NCBI GenBank assembly: GCA_963921825.1
Contig: OY997588.1
Location: forward strand, 12,724,001 to 12,788,000
Source: Erodium maritimum
Lineage: Eukaryota; Streptophyta; Magnoliopsida; Geraniales; Geraniaceae
Length of the DNA stretch: 64,000 nt
Direction: 5' to 3'
Shown: in pieces, positions 12,765 to 24,761 of the stretch
Layout of the letters: every line of letters starts with the position of its first letter
Position numbering within the stretch: position 1 is the stretch's first letter
Notes under the pieces: generated by a model
Databases searched by the model: none
The model's input: only the letters and a program-made list of their open reading frames with translations
What the model was told of the DNA's origin: nothing
Translations under genes and position numbers: made by a program

Positions 12765-13103
12765 TGTTGGGGTATAACAACGTGGAACAATATTCAAGAA
12801 AGAAGAAACCAAGGGAAAAAAAGCAATCACACAAGAACACAAGAATTTACGTGGTTCGGCAAGTTGCCTACGTCCACGGTCTCACTACTCTCTTCTTATT
12901 GCTCTCACAATGAATGAATATTTTGGGTTTACAAGTACATGGTATTTATAGGAGAAGACAATGGGTAAAATAAGGTAGGAATTAGGTTTCCTAATCATAA
13001 TAGGAAATATCCTCTAATTGCCTACTCAAGTCTCTTACCTAAATCTATTAGGAAGACTAGACCTTTCCTAAATAAAATAGGAAGTCTCCACACAACCCTA
13101 ACA
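12765..13103 (-). repeat. Copia LTR (5' LTR relative to element)
   Basis: 339 bp, same ends and length as the LTR at 8393. It contains the element's promoter in the minus orientation; a precise TATA box was not assigned. Confidence 0.95.
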
Positions 13104-13201
13104 TAGAGGATTCCCACAGCAATCTCGGTGGGGAGGAAACGTCTGGTGAGGGATGCAGAGGAGGAGGATTCGGAGGGGTCTACTTGATCAGATGGAGCAT
13201 C

Positions 13202-14888
13202 TGTTGGGTCTCGAGGTAGGGTTGGAGATGAACCAACTCGCAGCGGAAAATCAATGAAAACCAAGAGACGATTAAACCATGAAACAACTAACAAAGAATG
13301 GATTCACAAGAGAAAAATTCAGCACTATTTCTTACCAAAACAAGAACACCGGTTAAGGAATGATTGGCTTGAGTCTCCAAGACGCCTACGTATCCACATG
13401 GGAATCAAAGCCACGTAGTTCTTCTCTTTGAGGACTCAAGAACACAAAAATGGAGGTGGAAACTAGCCAAACCCGAAATGGCCATGGAAGAGGGAGAGAA
13501 AATGTGTTTCCTATTCTTGTCTTGTCTTTGTTATGTTGAAAAAAGATGACTTAAACATAACAAAACCCATACTTGTCCAACTAAAAGCATGGGACAAGTA
13601 TGGTGTCAAGTAAGGTGTAAATAGGACAAAGTATGGCAAGACAAGATTGGGTTAGGTGGTGAATCACCAACACCTTAATCCTTGTCTTGCTTACTTAGTA
13701 CTAATTAATCAAGACTTGATTAATTAGTTCCATGGGCCTTGGTTGCATGGGCCTTTCATGGGCCTCTTGGAACATGGCCCGTGGCCATTTCCAACGAGGT
13801 CCCGTGATTCGCTCATCGCCTCCATGCCTTCCATACCGGAAATGTCCAACATTATCCGACGCGATCAATCCCAAGACTCCAAGCCTTGTCTCGACCCGTA
13901 AAGTCCTATTCACTTACGGGCACATGATCCAAAACCCAGTTTTGGTCATGTCCCGAGACAACTCCCTTTTGGCCATTCTCCATAAATGTGTCAATGAGTT
14001 TCATCCTCCGGTGTGACCCTTAGGTTTATGCATGTCAATAGATCAACGTAAAATCCCATTTTACTTGATCCTATTTAAGTGGCAACTAACGAGACTTTAG
14101 TATTGCCCGACATTACATAACGAATCGACCCTGTCGATTCTAACCTTTCCGTCGTCCCTGTCATTATCCTTTTATCTCCGATATCCTGATTGAGATAAGG
14201 CATAGAGCCGTCATCCTTATTATTCTCAATCACCGTTCCTTGATATGTGAGATGACTGAAGATATGATACCCAGTATCATGTGCATGGCCATGCTATTCT
14301 TCCAGTCACTCTCGATCAAGTGGCCGAGAACCGATATCTTTCCCATACCTTAGTATGAGGGATAAATCCCTTAGCCGTCTTTCGTGTCACTCATGTAGCC
14401 CGTCCCCAAGCCAATCCTGGCCGTTATGGAAGCCCTGTTACGGACAACGTTAGGCTCAGGTCAAACTCAGTTGTTGACTACATAGCGATCACAAAGACTC
14501 CTTGGTCTAAGGATACATGACAAGCTACAACACTGAATATGTTCATGACTTAATCTATGGCACATATTCAGGGCGGGTCGTCCAATATCATGTCCCACAT
14601 GATATCTATGATCAGACTCCGGAATCCCATTCCAATGACTAACAGAACGTAAGCCATAAAGAGCCATCTTTCATACTAGTCGCTTCTAGTGAAGCTTTGT
14701 TGACTAGGGACCCATCGAGTGTGATCTATCTCGATCTATGGTTCTATTCGCATGGTGGGCATAGATCAGAGCACACATCGATATATTACTCCAACACATA
14801 AGTAATATAAAGCCGCTTTAATTTTATTGCTAACGATGATATATACATTTGGACATTTAGGATTGAACTACGGGCACTAAGACTAACA
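13202..14888. mobile_element. Solo LTR (large LTR retrotransposon remnant)
   Basis: 1687 bp starting TGTTGGGTCTCGAGGTAGGG and ending GACTAACA, flanked by a perfect 5-bp duplication GCATC (13197-13201 and 14889-14893). It has no internal coding region. The flanking LINE-A sequence joins up when it is removed. Such solo LTRs arise by recombination between two LTRs. I infer a gypsy-type parent from the large LTR; orientation and lineage were not resolved. Confidence 0.85.
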
Positions 14889-15416
14889 GCATCATATGTA
14901 GCGGCGGGGGGCTCAAAGCACCCCCACCTCGCGGAATGAGTCCGAAGAGGTCTAGAGGGGGGTTAGTCAGTTGTACCGCCCCTCTGGACGTAAGGTGGCA
15001 ACGATTCCACCAAAAGCTGGTACAGTACTTTCCTACCAGCTCGGAGGTCAACAATCTCACGTTTTGGATCCCTACCACTACCAGTAAAGGGAGGACGACG
15101 CACGTTGACAACTCATGGGAGTACCTAGTCCACCAGTATCTTTATCTGGTAAGGGGTATGCTCTATCCTAGTTCTGCCCGTCTGGATTCTCTATGTCGGT
15201 GTCTTCAGACGCTACCGCAGTCTCACCTTCCAGGCGCTTTCAAGATGCAGTGACTTGAGCTTTTTATATTTTTGTTTGATTATCATCGGTAGTGGGAATC
15301 GTTTCATTTATGTTTTTTTTTTTATTTTTAGGTGTTTATTGTTTTTTGCTTTGTAAACACTCTCTTTATGAATATACATCGTTTTCCTCAGAAAAAATTA
15401 AAGGACCTGTAGTCGG

Positions 15417-17228
15417 TAGTTTATAGCTGGCAGAAAGACATTGGTGAAAAGGAAATGTCGGTGGGTACAACCAAAACGTCAGCGGATAGCCGGTGGATAA
15501 CTACGCCGATAAACTTATCGACGGCTCTATCCGCCGGTGCCAACGACTATTTTCCGTTTAACCAATAATTGACTCTTTGTTAAATACATTTTATTTGTGA
15601 AGAAATCAAAATTTATTGCTAAATTTGACCCAAAAGTAGTATAAAATCATGTGTAGCAACCAAAAAAATCACACCTTCCATTCCCAATTCTCCCAACCTC
15701 AAAAGCTTGTATTCTCTACATTTTTGTACGAAATGACGAGTAATTTCGATGCAAGAAGAGAGCTATTTTCCACCGAGCGGTTGAATGCTTTCAAGAAGAT
15801 AGTCCTGTTTAGGTTTATATGCTTTAAGTTTCATGTTTCACGTTGTATGTTTCGGCGATCAATAAAATTCGAAGTTTCAAAATTAAAGATTTATTTAATT
15901 TTAACACAGAACAATTAATTCAATTATTTTTTCATTTAATATTTGTTTTTATTATTATTTACTTGTTTTAATATAATATTTAATAAATTTAGGAAAACAA
16001 TGTTAATTATCTAGTCAACAGACGAGAATTCTTAATGAATTCTGGATTAAAAACCCATAATATGAAAATCAGCAAATTTTAATTCATGAGTTTATATAGA
16101 TTTCAATTCAATTTTTTGTGAATCTGAACTTTTAATTAAGAATCAACAGTGTACATACATACTCCCAGTTTAAACGAATATGTTTCGGTTAAGGTTTATT
16201 TGGGATGCTTATCGAATTGGTTGAATAAACAAAAATGATAGGAATCAGATGAACAATTAAAATTGAGATTAAATTAGAATGTAATTGGAATGAGTTAGTT
16301 TATTCGTATAATTAGTTTAATTTTTTTTTTTGAAACGGGAAAGAAGTATTGTATTAAGCTTTCATATCATGTTTACACGAAGGGACATAACAGTCCCGGA
16401 TACCAGATTTTTGTCCCAATCGATCGTAGCCCGTCGGGCGCACATGGTTCCATACATATAGTCTGCTTTGTTTCGCAGATCCGACCTCAAGAGTTCTTCG
16501 ATCCAACGTATGATAATAAACCAAATTCCTAAACTTATTTAGCCAAAAGATTATTCGACCTAAAACAGTGAAACCTTCTAGAGAATCAACCTTTAGTGCG
16601 GATTCCCCGAGACCTCCCTTCTGCAAAGGATTGTTCGAGGTTGAGAGTTCCGATTTTGGGTGCTTGTGAAATAGGTCCCAAACTACCGTCCCTCCTCCCG
16701 GATCCCAGATCCATCGAGGGAGCAGGCCCATGTCGGCGAGGGGTGACCCTGGGGCGGTAGGCCGCTGCAGATGGAAGACGGCGCGTGGAGCCCGTATTCC
16801 GGAGAACGGCAGGGGGGCACGGTGGCTACTGGCTCGAAGGCGGGGCCGGTCCGGCGATGCAGGAACGATAGCGCGAGACGAGGGAGAGACCGTGGAACGG
16901 ATTGAACGATGGGCGGCGACCTGCAGAGGTAGACCGGCTACAAAAAAGACAAAAACAAAAACGTAACACCCATAAATGGGTAGAATGGACCCTGGTTAGG
17001 GTAGAAGAGCGCTTTGAGTTAGGAGCTTCAAGAGTTTCCATGGGGGGGGGGGGGGAGGCTGCGCAGAGAGAGCGCAGCCCTTAGGGTTTTCTTTTTCCGC
17101 GGCTTCTACATCCACACTAATTAATACCATCGTTATACTTAGTTTAATTATTAGTTTTATAGGTAAGTTCTAATTATTAGTTAATTTTTTGTTTAAATGA
17201 AAATAATGCATGTATGGATGCATGATTA
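15417..17228. other. Intergenic DNA with a minus-strand retroelement tail
   Basis: 15417-16320 is AT-rich with no gene seen. A run of T at 16320-16331 is followed by about 400 bp (to about 16731) of more GC-rich sequence with a 125-codon minus-strand ORF. This looks like the poly(A) end of an inserted retroelement in reverse orientation, but no domain was recognised. 16732-17100 is GC-rich and has a G run near 17042-17055. Confidence 0.4.
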
Positions 17229-17890
17229 GAGCATGTATAGTGGGTCAAGCCGGATGATCAAATCGTACACCAAGTGTGCAAAATTAAGGTTTGCGATCCT
17301 TAAAATAAGTTGTGTTCTATAGTGGTACAAACCGGATGATCAAACCGTATTGTGAGTGGATGCTGAATTGATATTTTGTTGATTTAATTAAATGATTTAT
17401 TAAAACAGTAAACGTTTTATAAAATTGAAATAACTTTTTGGTAAAAATAATTAATAATAAAATAAATTAATTAATTGCATTGTATGTTTAATTTCATTCC
17501 TTGGGAGCCCAATTCGACCTGAAATGTACTAAGATTTCGTCGAAAACAGACACTGACGAGTTTTACATTTTAGATAAAAATATTGGGTCCATTTTAAATG
17601 TCGCTTAATATATGTTATAGTGTAAAATCATCTATTTATACTTTAATTTTGGACTTATCATGTTTAGTTAAATTTGCTTTTACGTATATTTTTATAAAAA
17701 AATTGGGATGACCATGTGTCGCAACTCGGATGACTGACTCACGAACCGGATCGAACCACCCGCAAACTAGAATCACGGTTTGCGGTTCACATAAATGGTG
17801 TCCCACGACGGGTCGAACCGCGACCCGCGAACCGTATTGATACAGTTCGGCCCGCCTAGTCATGCACGGTGCGTAGCACTTTGCATGCTC
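17229..17890. mobile_element. Candidate PIF/Harbinger-type MITE
   Basis: Terminal repeats GAGCATG (17229-17235) and CATGCTC (17884-17890) extend imperfectly to about 14 bp and are flanked by TTA on both sides (17226-17228, 17891-17893). This matches the TWA target preference of PIF/Harbinger elements. The interior has a direct repeat around CCGGATGATCAAA (near 17254 and 17330) and no coding capacity. The short repeats make this tentative. Confidence 0.45.
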
Positions 17891-17893
17891 TTA

Positions 17894-18682
17894 GATTATG
17901 AATTAATTTAAAGAATTGATCAGTACATTTCATAGAATATCTTTTTATTAACAGCTAGAAGTACAAGAAATTATATTTTAACCTAATCTAACTTACCACT
18001 CACACTTACTCTCAAATAAGTGTACACATCGAAATTCGAACTTGTTATCTCAAATTGTCGATCAAAGTGACCCTGGATTTAACTTCGCGTCCAAGTGACT
18101 CTTCCACTTGACTGGCATTCTCGGTTTGTCGGCCAAGCTCTATAGTTGACCGACAACACCGAAAAACATTGGTTAAATAAACACTTGGCCAACACCTAAT
18201 CGACTATCGGTAGGCGACAACTTCGTGGTCAAACACTTGACCGACGAATTAGGTCTCATCATCAACGACGGTATAAGTCTAATTATTATACAGAATCGGT
18301 TTGGACTACTCAAGATAATTCCAAAAGGGTTACACCGAATTACAAAGCCATTAATAAAGGCCAAAACAGATTTAACCTGATCCAAGGAATATCTCAACAT
18401 ATACAAATAATATATCATCCATGATATTGCTCTTGAAACTAAACAACCTTCCAGTGGCAGTGATTCAGCAGCAACAACCAAGATCATTCACAAATTAACC
18501 CAGAATAGTTGAACAAAAAGGTGTTACAAATCAAACAACTTACCCCAACATTAAGCATCTCATTTCTCCTTCCCTACACTTTCTGGAAGTGAGAAACCAG
18601 AGATGGTACATAGCTTATAGTGAAGAATGCAATATGTTGCCCAAAATCAACCAAGTCTGGCCTAGTAAATGACCGGTATATG
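17894..18682. other. Intergenic, downstream of the GDSL lipase gene
   Basis: The part next to 18683 is probably the lipase 3'UTR on the minus strand. The rest is AT-rich and contains no gene that I can support. Confidence 0.4.
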
Positions 18683-20730
18683 CTATGGTGAGCAAGCCGC
18701 GAGGATTGAAACTGGTGGATCTGAGAATGAGCCATTGACAATGCGGTTTACAACCCACTGGTTGGCAGCTTCTGAGTAGTGGATACCATCCCAGCTTACA
18801 TGCTTCATCGGGTGCTCGCAAGGACTTGCAAATACCGTCCCATTCTGAGCTTGTTGCCCACAGATATGGAACTCATAGGAGCTCCCACAACAGACACTCA
18901 ATGGATCAACAAAACCTGTCATTGAAATACCACTTCAATCTAATGCATCAACCCAAAATATGCATCAAAACACATCTTCTTGAGATAAAATATTTGTTTT
19001 ACCTAGATTTTGGGCTTCCCTAATGAGTTCGTGTTTTATTGAATACACGTCAGTGTAAGTGAAAGATGCAAGCGGGAGCTGAGTTCTCAGCCTGAACACC
19101 ATCTCCTTGAGCTGCCGGTTGAACTCCTGAGCCACCCCATTTCTAGACTTCACGCAGCCCATCCGGTCCAAGCTCTCAGGCCTTGCTCTCAAAGGTACTG
19201 CACTAACAGGCAAGCACCCGATTGGGCCCGTGTTATGTATCCAAAAGAACCTTGCTCCTTCATTGTACAATACCTGAAAAGTATCCACATTAACATAATT
19301 ACTGGAGATTGAACACTAAGGATCTTATTACCAAACAGGTATGGTCGGTTCTTACATGGACAGCTCTGGAGAAATGCCACAGGATGTCTGGAATGGATGC
19401 CACAAGTTGCTGCAATGTTGAGTGCTGAAAGCCATAGGAGAGATCATTTTGCCCAATATCAAATGTGTACAAAGCCTTGGGGAATTCTTCAGGCAGTGGA
19501 AGATAGCTCCTGTATGGTTGGATCTTATCTGAATCAACCCATCACTGTCAGTAAATAAGAGAAATCCAAATCTGTATTCATAAAAGTCCATCTCAACTGC
19601 ACTAAAACCTTCCAAGCACAGACCCAATTCGTATCTTCATAAAAAAATTCAAACTTGAGAGCTGAGACTGTTAGAAGACATGATTACAGGATGGGTTCAG
19701 TTCAAGGATTAAACATATAAGTGAACACCCATTAACTATTTAATACATTTCAGCGAGGGAAAACTCTGTTTCCTAACCTTTACAAACGTTTCGTTATCAG
19801 ATCCTAACTCAGGCCAACGTTTGGTCTCAATTCTTAACATAATAGGTTTGGAATTTCTCAGAAACTATAAAAAACCGTCCAAACTCACGATTCCGTCAAC
19901 TCATCGAGCATTGGGTTCGGTTGCTTGAGAACGAGGATAAGTTCAACGTCGAGGAAGGCATCATGGGTAATGTACGCCAACAACGACAACGCTTGGATGA
20001 GTTGACGGAATCGTGAGTTTAGATGGCTTTTTATAGTTTCTGAGAAATTCCAAACCTATTATGTTAGGAATTGAAACCAAACATTGGCGTAGGTTAGGAT
20101 CTGATAATGAAACGTTTGTAAAGGTTAGGAAACAAAGTTATCCCTTTCAACAAATATCTATGCAATTGAAGAAGAGGTCAGTAGTGGAGAGAGCCAGAGA
20201 CTCTGACCTGTGTGACTGAGCTTATTGTAGAAATCAATGGTGCGAGACTTGAACCGCAGAAACTGGGCAATCTGGACTCCCAGATGGAAAGGACTGTACC
20301 CACCGGGACGAATTGAAGATCCACCGGTTGCAAAATTAGCACCATGTCTAAAATTTGGCTCAATAGAGTCCAGATAAGGGCTCAAGTATGGTAACTGCAA
20401 ATTCTCGGCTGTAATGAACAATAAAGGAATCAACTTTGATGTGCCCATAAAAAGAAAACCGCAGAGAGAGTGGAAGAAAGCAAAATTACCAATGAAATCT
20501 ATGAGGAGGCGACCGTCGCAGACCCTCCCGGAGGGAAATTGGAAGAAAGTTTCGCCATTGGGCAGAGGAATCTCGTACAATGCCGACGCAGAGATTGCTC
20601 CGGTGTCGGAATTGGAGTCGCCGAAGTTGTAGATCGCCGGGAACCCACATTTCAGGGAAGCTCCGGAACCTGAGAGGGCCAAGATCAGAACCCAAAAAAA
20701 GGTGAAGAGCTTGGCGGTTGAAGGATCCAT
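18683..20730 (-). CDS. GDSL esterase/lipase (GELP family), complete, five exons
   Basis: A secreted SGNH hydrolase expected to cleave acyl or acetyl esters outside the cell; the substrate is unknown. Exons: 20490-20730, 20208-20408, 19356-19528, 19003-19273 and 18683-18915, giving 1119 nt (372 residues), the usual family length. A hydrophobic signal peptide covers about residues 1-25. Block I is NFGDSNSDTG with catalytic Ser39. Block III is GQND at about 173-176. The catalytic Asp338 and His341 lie in WDGIHYSEA. All splice sites are GT-AG and keep phase. It resembles the ENOD8 / At3g26430-type subgroup as I recall it. Intron 2 is enlarged by a foldback element (19757-20144). I see no disabling change. 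Confidence 0.93.
19757..20144. mobile_element. MULE-type foldback MITE in lipase intron 2
   Basis: 388 bp with inverted arms of about 140 bp (GGGAAAACTCTGTTTCCTAA at the left; the right end is GGGATAACTTTGTTTCCTAA on the minus strand). The flanking 9-mers TTTCAGCGA and TTTCAACAA match at 7/9, consistent with an old 9-bp target duplication. No ORF. The ends resemble the elements at 22805, 27555, 55421 and 61132. Confidence 0.75.
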
Positions 20731-22479
20731 GGTTAGCTTGAGAACGGAGCAAATTCAACTGATGAACAGGGGGCTACCACTAGCTTTCTGACAAGTGATA
20801 AATTTAATACCAGTATGATATACGTATAATCTTGTCGTGAGGGATTTACTGTGTTTGTTTCTAGGGAAAAGGGGGAGGAAAATTCTACATTTTCCTGATT
20901 GGTATGGTGGAAAGTGAGGACAAGAGTGGAAAGTGAGGACAAGAGTGGAAAGCATCATTTTCCCAGTGTCCCACCTTTAACGGGAAGATTGAATTTGGAT
21001 CAAGGAAATATGATAATTTAAGCCTTCAAATTAGAAAATCACATGCTTATTAGACAAGTAAGTGTAGAATGGATACATTATGAATTTATGATCAAACATT
21101 TAAGATAATATATATTAAGTTTAAGAAATTTTAGCCGCTGTTAGGGTTTTAGCGACCAGGAACTATTCCGACCACCGCTCCTTCTCATAGAGTCTGTTGT
21201 TGTTGATTTTTGGGGGGCTATGATCGTCACGCTGCTGCGAACACAACGACCCCGTTGGAACATGTTCTCGTGCCGTCACTGAATCATTTCTCGCACTTGG
21301 CACGTGTACGTTTTTTTGCCCTGTAGATCTCGATTTTGGGTACTTGTTATTGTCTTTTGGACCGTTTTCCTACTCTTGATTGTTGCGAGAGAATTGTTAT
21401 GGTCATGTGTATGGCGTGGAATTATCGGGGTCTGGGATCCGATCACCATAAACAACAGCTACGTGATCTGGTTCGAAAATGTAAACCGGACATTTGAATT
21501 ATCTTTTAAAAAATATTTACTAAAATGATTTAAAAAATCAAAATCTTACTTCAATAATTAATGGAATAGTTAATACAATTTATTTTTTATACAAAACCTG
21601 AATATTTATTTTTGAAAAATAACTTTAAATTAATTAGTTAAATCTGATTTTATTTTAAATATTAAATTAATTTTGAAGAAATAAATGATTTTTTTCTTCT
21701 AATACTAAATAAAAAAATTTAATAAAAAATAGTTGAAACATATTTAAAATCATTAAAAAAATCCATAATATATATTCAGAAAAATAAAAGAAGTGGAAAT
21801 TATAAATAATAATTTTGAAAAATTATGAATTTGAATTATTATTTTTAAATATTTATCTAAATGGTGGTTTTAGGTTGAGCGAACAAAATGGTAGTTTAGA
21901 GTATTTTAAAAAATGAAAACACCATGTACATGTAGAGGTCCGAAACCAAAAGATAACCCTTCGTCCATTTTAATGAAATAATCTACTATTTTCCATCCAT
22001 TTTAACGGAATGTACAAGTTTTGAATCATGACCAATTCGTTGGATAACTTGTGGTATGTTTATAAATATTGAGTATGTAGAGCTCCGAAACCAATTCATA
22101 TGGACGGTTTCAAAGAAACAGCTCTCAACTTTCATCACTCCACTTCAATGACACCCAATCGTTGTCGTTTACGTAACTTTCACTTGAATACTCGAAAAGA
22201 AATAAAAAGCTTAATAGCCAAAACTAATTGAAATAAATTCAATTAGTTTTAGAATTAAGTAATAGAAAAAGAAGAAAAAGCGACGTGAGCGTCCTGGTTC
22301 ATCAGGTAAAGTGAAGATAGACACGAAAAACATCCAGGTTCGTTTGGCCCACAAGACAAGAACATCGCACCGGAGACGACAACTACATGACCAGTTGCAC
22401 AAGTCCTTGAACTCATCGTATCTAACTTTTTAAGAAGTGAACATGTCTTAAAATTCAAAATCGGGAATTATATAAGAAT
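20731..22479. other. Intergenic, AT-rich, with a LINE fragment
   Basis: 20731-20950 is the lipase 5' flank, with a short tandem repeat of GTGGAAAGTGAGGACAAGA (about 20909-20949). 21130-21500 resembles LINE ORF2 sequence. 21500-21900 is very AT-rich. No gene was seen. Confidence 0.4.
21405..21497 (+). pseudogene. LINE ORF2 endonuclease N-terminal fragment
   Basis: The frame reads a WNYRGLGSDHHKQQLRDLVR segment followed by KCKPDI and a stop. This matches the start of the AP-type endonuclease of plant LINEs (WNCRGLG...LVRK..PDI). Only about 30 codons remain, so it is a relic. Confidence 0.6.
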
Positions 22480-22804
22480 ATGGAGGAAGTGCCGGCTGTA
22501 AAATCCGAGGTTTCAGAGCCCAACACATACGGAGCGGTGGTTCTCGGCGGTCCTTTGACCGCTTACACGACGGCCATCGTCGTTTCCTCAAGGCAGCTGC
22601 GGAGTTGGCAAGGGATCGCCTTGTCGTTGGAGTTTGTGACGATCCTATGCTCACCAACAAACAGGCAAGTTTATGTTAGAGTTTCTACGTTATATTCATA
22701 CCACAATTTCACCTAAACTAGTTTTGTCTACTCTTATATTCACAGTTAGCTGATTTGATACACCCCATCAACGAAAGGAAGCAAAATGCTGAGAATTACA
22801 TCAA

Positions 22805-24349
22805 GGGAAAACTACAGATACCTACCCAAAACCATGACCATCGATGTTTACTCTGAAGTTTAAACGTAACAAATACATACCTTGAAGTTTCGAAATCTAA
22901 CTCAGACCACATTCCGTCAGTCAGCTCAGTCAGTTTACTGTTCACTTTTTCAAAAATGCCCAAAATACCCTTAACCCCGTTTATTTTTTATTTCCTTTAA
23001 ATCAAAGTTAAATTAAGGTCTAAAAAAATTATTTTACAAAAATCAGATTTTAACATTTTTTATTTTTTTAAAATCAGTTTTTATTTTCAAAAAATCAGTT
23101 TTTTTAAATCACTTTTAATAATAAATCTGATTTTATTTTATTTATTTTAATAATAAATCCGATTTTTTTCAATTTTATATTTTGAATTCTATTTTATAAT
23201 ATATATTTTTTAATTATTTAATTTTTTTCAATTAATTTCATTTTCAAATTTATTTTTAAATTCAGTTTTTACCTTATTTAAATCAGTATTTCAATTTTTC
23301 ATTTAATTATAAAAAATTCACAAATGTAATATTTCAGAAATGATTTCATTAAATAATATTAATAAATTTTATTTTTAATATATAATTTTATATTAATTTA
23401 TTTATTTTCGAAAAAAACAATATTTCTGTTCTTGTTGTTTCATCCCTTATTTCAAATTGATGGAATAAATCTGAACAAAAATCTCAAAAAACAGATCTGA
23501 TTGAACTAAAGAAAAAATCACAAACCCATAAATTCCACAGATCTGATTGATGGAAAAAAAAAACCCAAAACACAGAATTTAACCAAAAATTGCCAGCCTA
23601 TTCCTGCAAAATCTAGCCCCGAAACCAAATAAGCTTTTGCATAACCAAAACCAAAATTTGTTCGGTTTGATATTTTGAGCAGGAAGATGAGGAATCTCAA
23701 GCAAAAGGATGCCAAAAATCGAAGAAATTGAAAAAAGAAGAGAAGATCTGAACTCGTCCCCTATGGCCGGCGTGGTTACGGGAGCTCCTCACCTACGCTT
23801 CCTCCCACTACCCCCGATCTAATTCGCGAATAGATGAAGAACCTCTGCAATTTTGGAAGAAATCGGCCGAGCTCGTCGCCTCGTCTCCCATGAAACCGAC
23901 CGGCGTGGGACTAGAGCTCCTCGCCTCGTCTCCCTCTCTCCTCAGATTCAGATCTGATTTTTTTGTGTGGATAGGTTTAAGATGTAGATAGGTTTAAGAA
24001 GATGAAAGGTTTAAAAAATTAATAAAATAAAAATATATAATAAAATCTGATTATTTAAATAATTATTAATGACATAATAATTAAATAAAATAGATTAAAT
24101 AATTTAGTCATAATGGTATTTCCGTAAATAACTAATGTCATTTTCGTAAATATTTGAAAGAAAGGGTTGTAATATTGAAAGATAGTTGATGGTATTTCCG
24201 TCATTTAACAAAAAAATACTAACCCTGACTGACGGAAGGGGGTCTGAGTTACATTTTGAAACTTCAAAGTATGTATTTGTTACGTTTAAACTTCAGAGTA
24301 AACATCGATTAAATGGTCATGGTTTTGGGTATGTATCTGTAGTTTTCCC
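22805..24349. mobile_element. Pack-MULE-like element inside COAD exon 2
   Basis: 1545 bp. Left end GGGAAAACTACAGATACCTA and right end TACAGATACATACCCAAAAC-type complement form inverted arms of about 130 bp. They are flanked by a perfect 9-bp target duplication TTACATCAA (22796-22804, 24350-24358), the mark of MULE transposition. The interior has AT-rich blocks with repeated AAAATCAG motifs, then a GC-rich foreign-looking block at about 23440-23990 containing a diverged duplication (CCGGCGTGG...GAGCTCCTC). That pattern suggests captured host DNA. It has no transposase. Confidence 0.85.
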
Positions 24350-24761
24350 TTACATCAAGGTAGTCATAAAAATCGGGACGGGGTGTCTTACGATCCTCTT
24401 TAATAGAATCGGACAGTTCATATTATTCGGGAAATATTTTTTTTTTGAATTAGACAGATAAAGGCGAACATGTGTTTTAGAAATATTAATGTTGTTTATT
24501 TGATTTATTTTGTTTTTCAAGGATATAATCTTTTCTATTGTTTTCATAATACAATTAATATTTTGTTCATCAAGTAGAAATAACATATTTGAAAGTACGT
24601 AAATTTAAATATTAGAAAAGCACAAATCGTTGACTAATCTCCAATGAGTCTAATTGTTCGATTAGAGGCTAACGTTTTTTAGAACCTTGTCCGGATTCAG
24701 GATTATGGCTAAATTGGAAAAGAATTTGGATTGAAGTTGAACCCCTTGTTCCACCAAAAGG

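Larger units (their letters stand above)
8393..13103 (-). mobile_element. Ty1/copia LTR retrotransposon (TNT 1-94-like), nearly intact
   Basis: A complete element of 4.7 kb in reverse orientation inside LINE-A. It has 339-bp LTRs at both ends (TGTT...AACA), a perfect 5-bp target duplication TAGAG (8388-8392 and 13104-13108), an initiator-Met tRNA primer site and a purine tract. The LTRs differ at seven positions by my count (about 2%), pointing to a recent insertion that is younger than LINE-A. Internal coding is one gag-pol frame with one in-frame stop. Confidence 0.95.
7156..15395 (+). mobile_element. LINE-A: short ORF2-less LINE, interrupted by two LTR insertions
   Basis: The element is flanked by a diverged 21-bp duplication (7135-7155 and 15396-15416, beginning AATTAAAGGAC, about 18/21 identical) and ends in a short A run at 15392-15397. 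That is typical of LINE insertion. Subtracting the copia element (8393-13103), the solo LTR (13202-14888) and their 5-bp duplications leaves about 1.83 kb. This remainder carries an ORF1-type protein followed directly by a 3' segment (about 14894-15395), with no endonuclease or reverse transcriptase. LINE-B at 34-36.6 kb has the same layout, so this looks like a non-autonomous LINE family. Confidence 0.8.

Noticed and set aside
12727-12790. Upstream Met of the copia ORF as the start
   Set aside because: The first 21 codons lie in the LTR and primer site. The gag-like start MAEDGKVRIDKFDGKDF follows at 12727.
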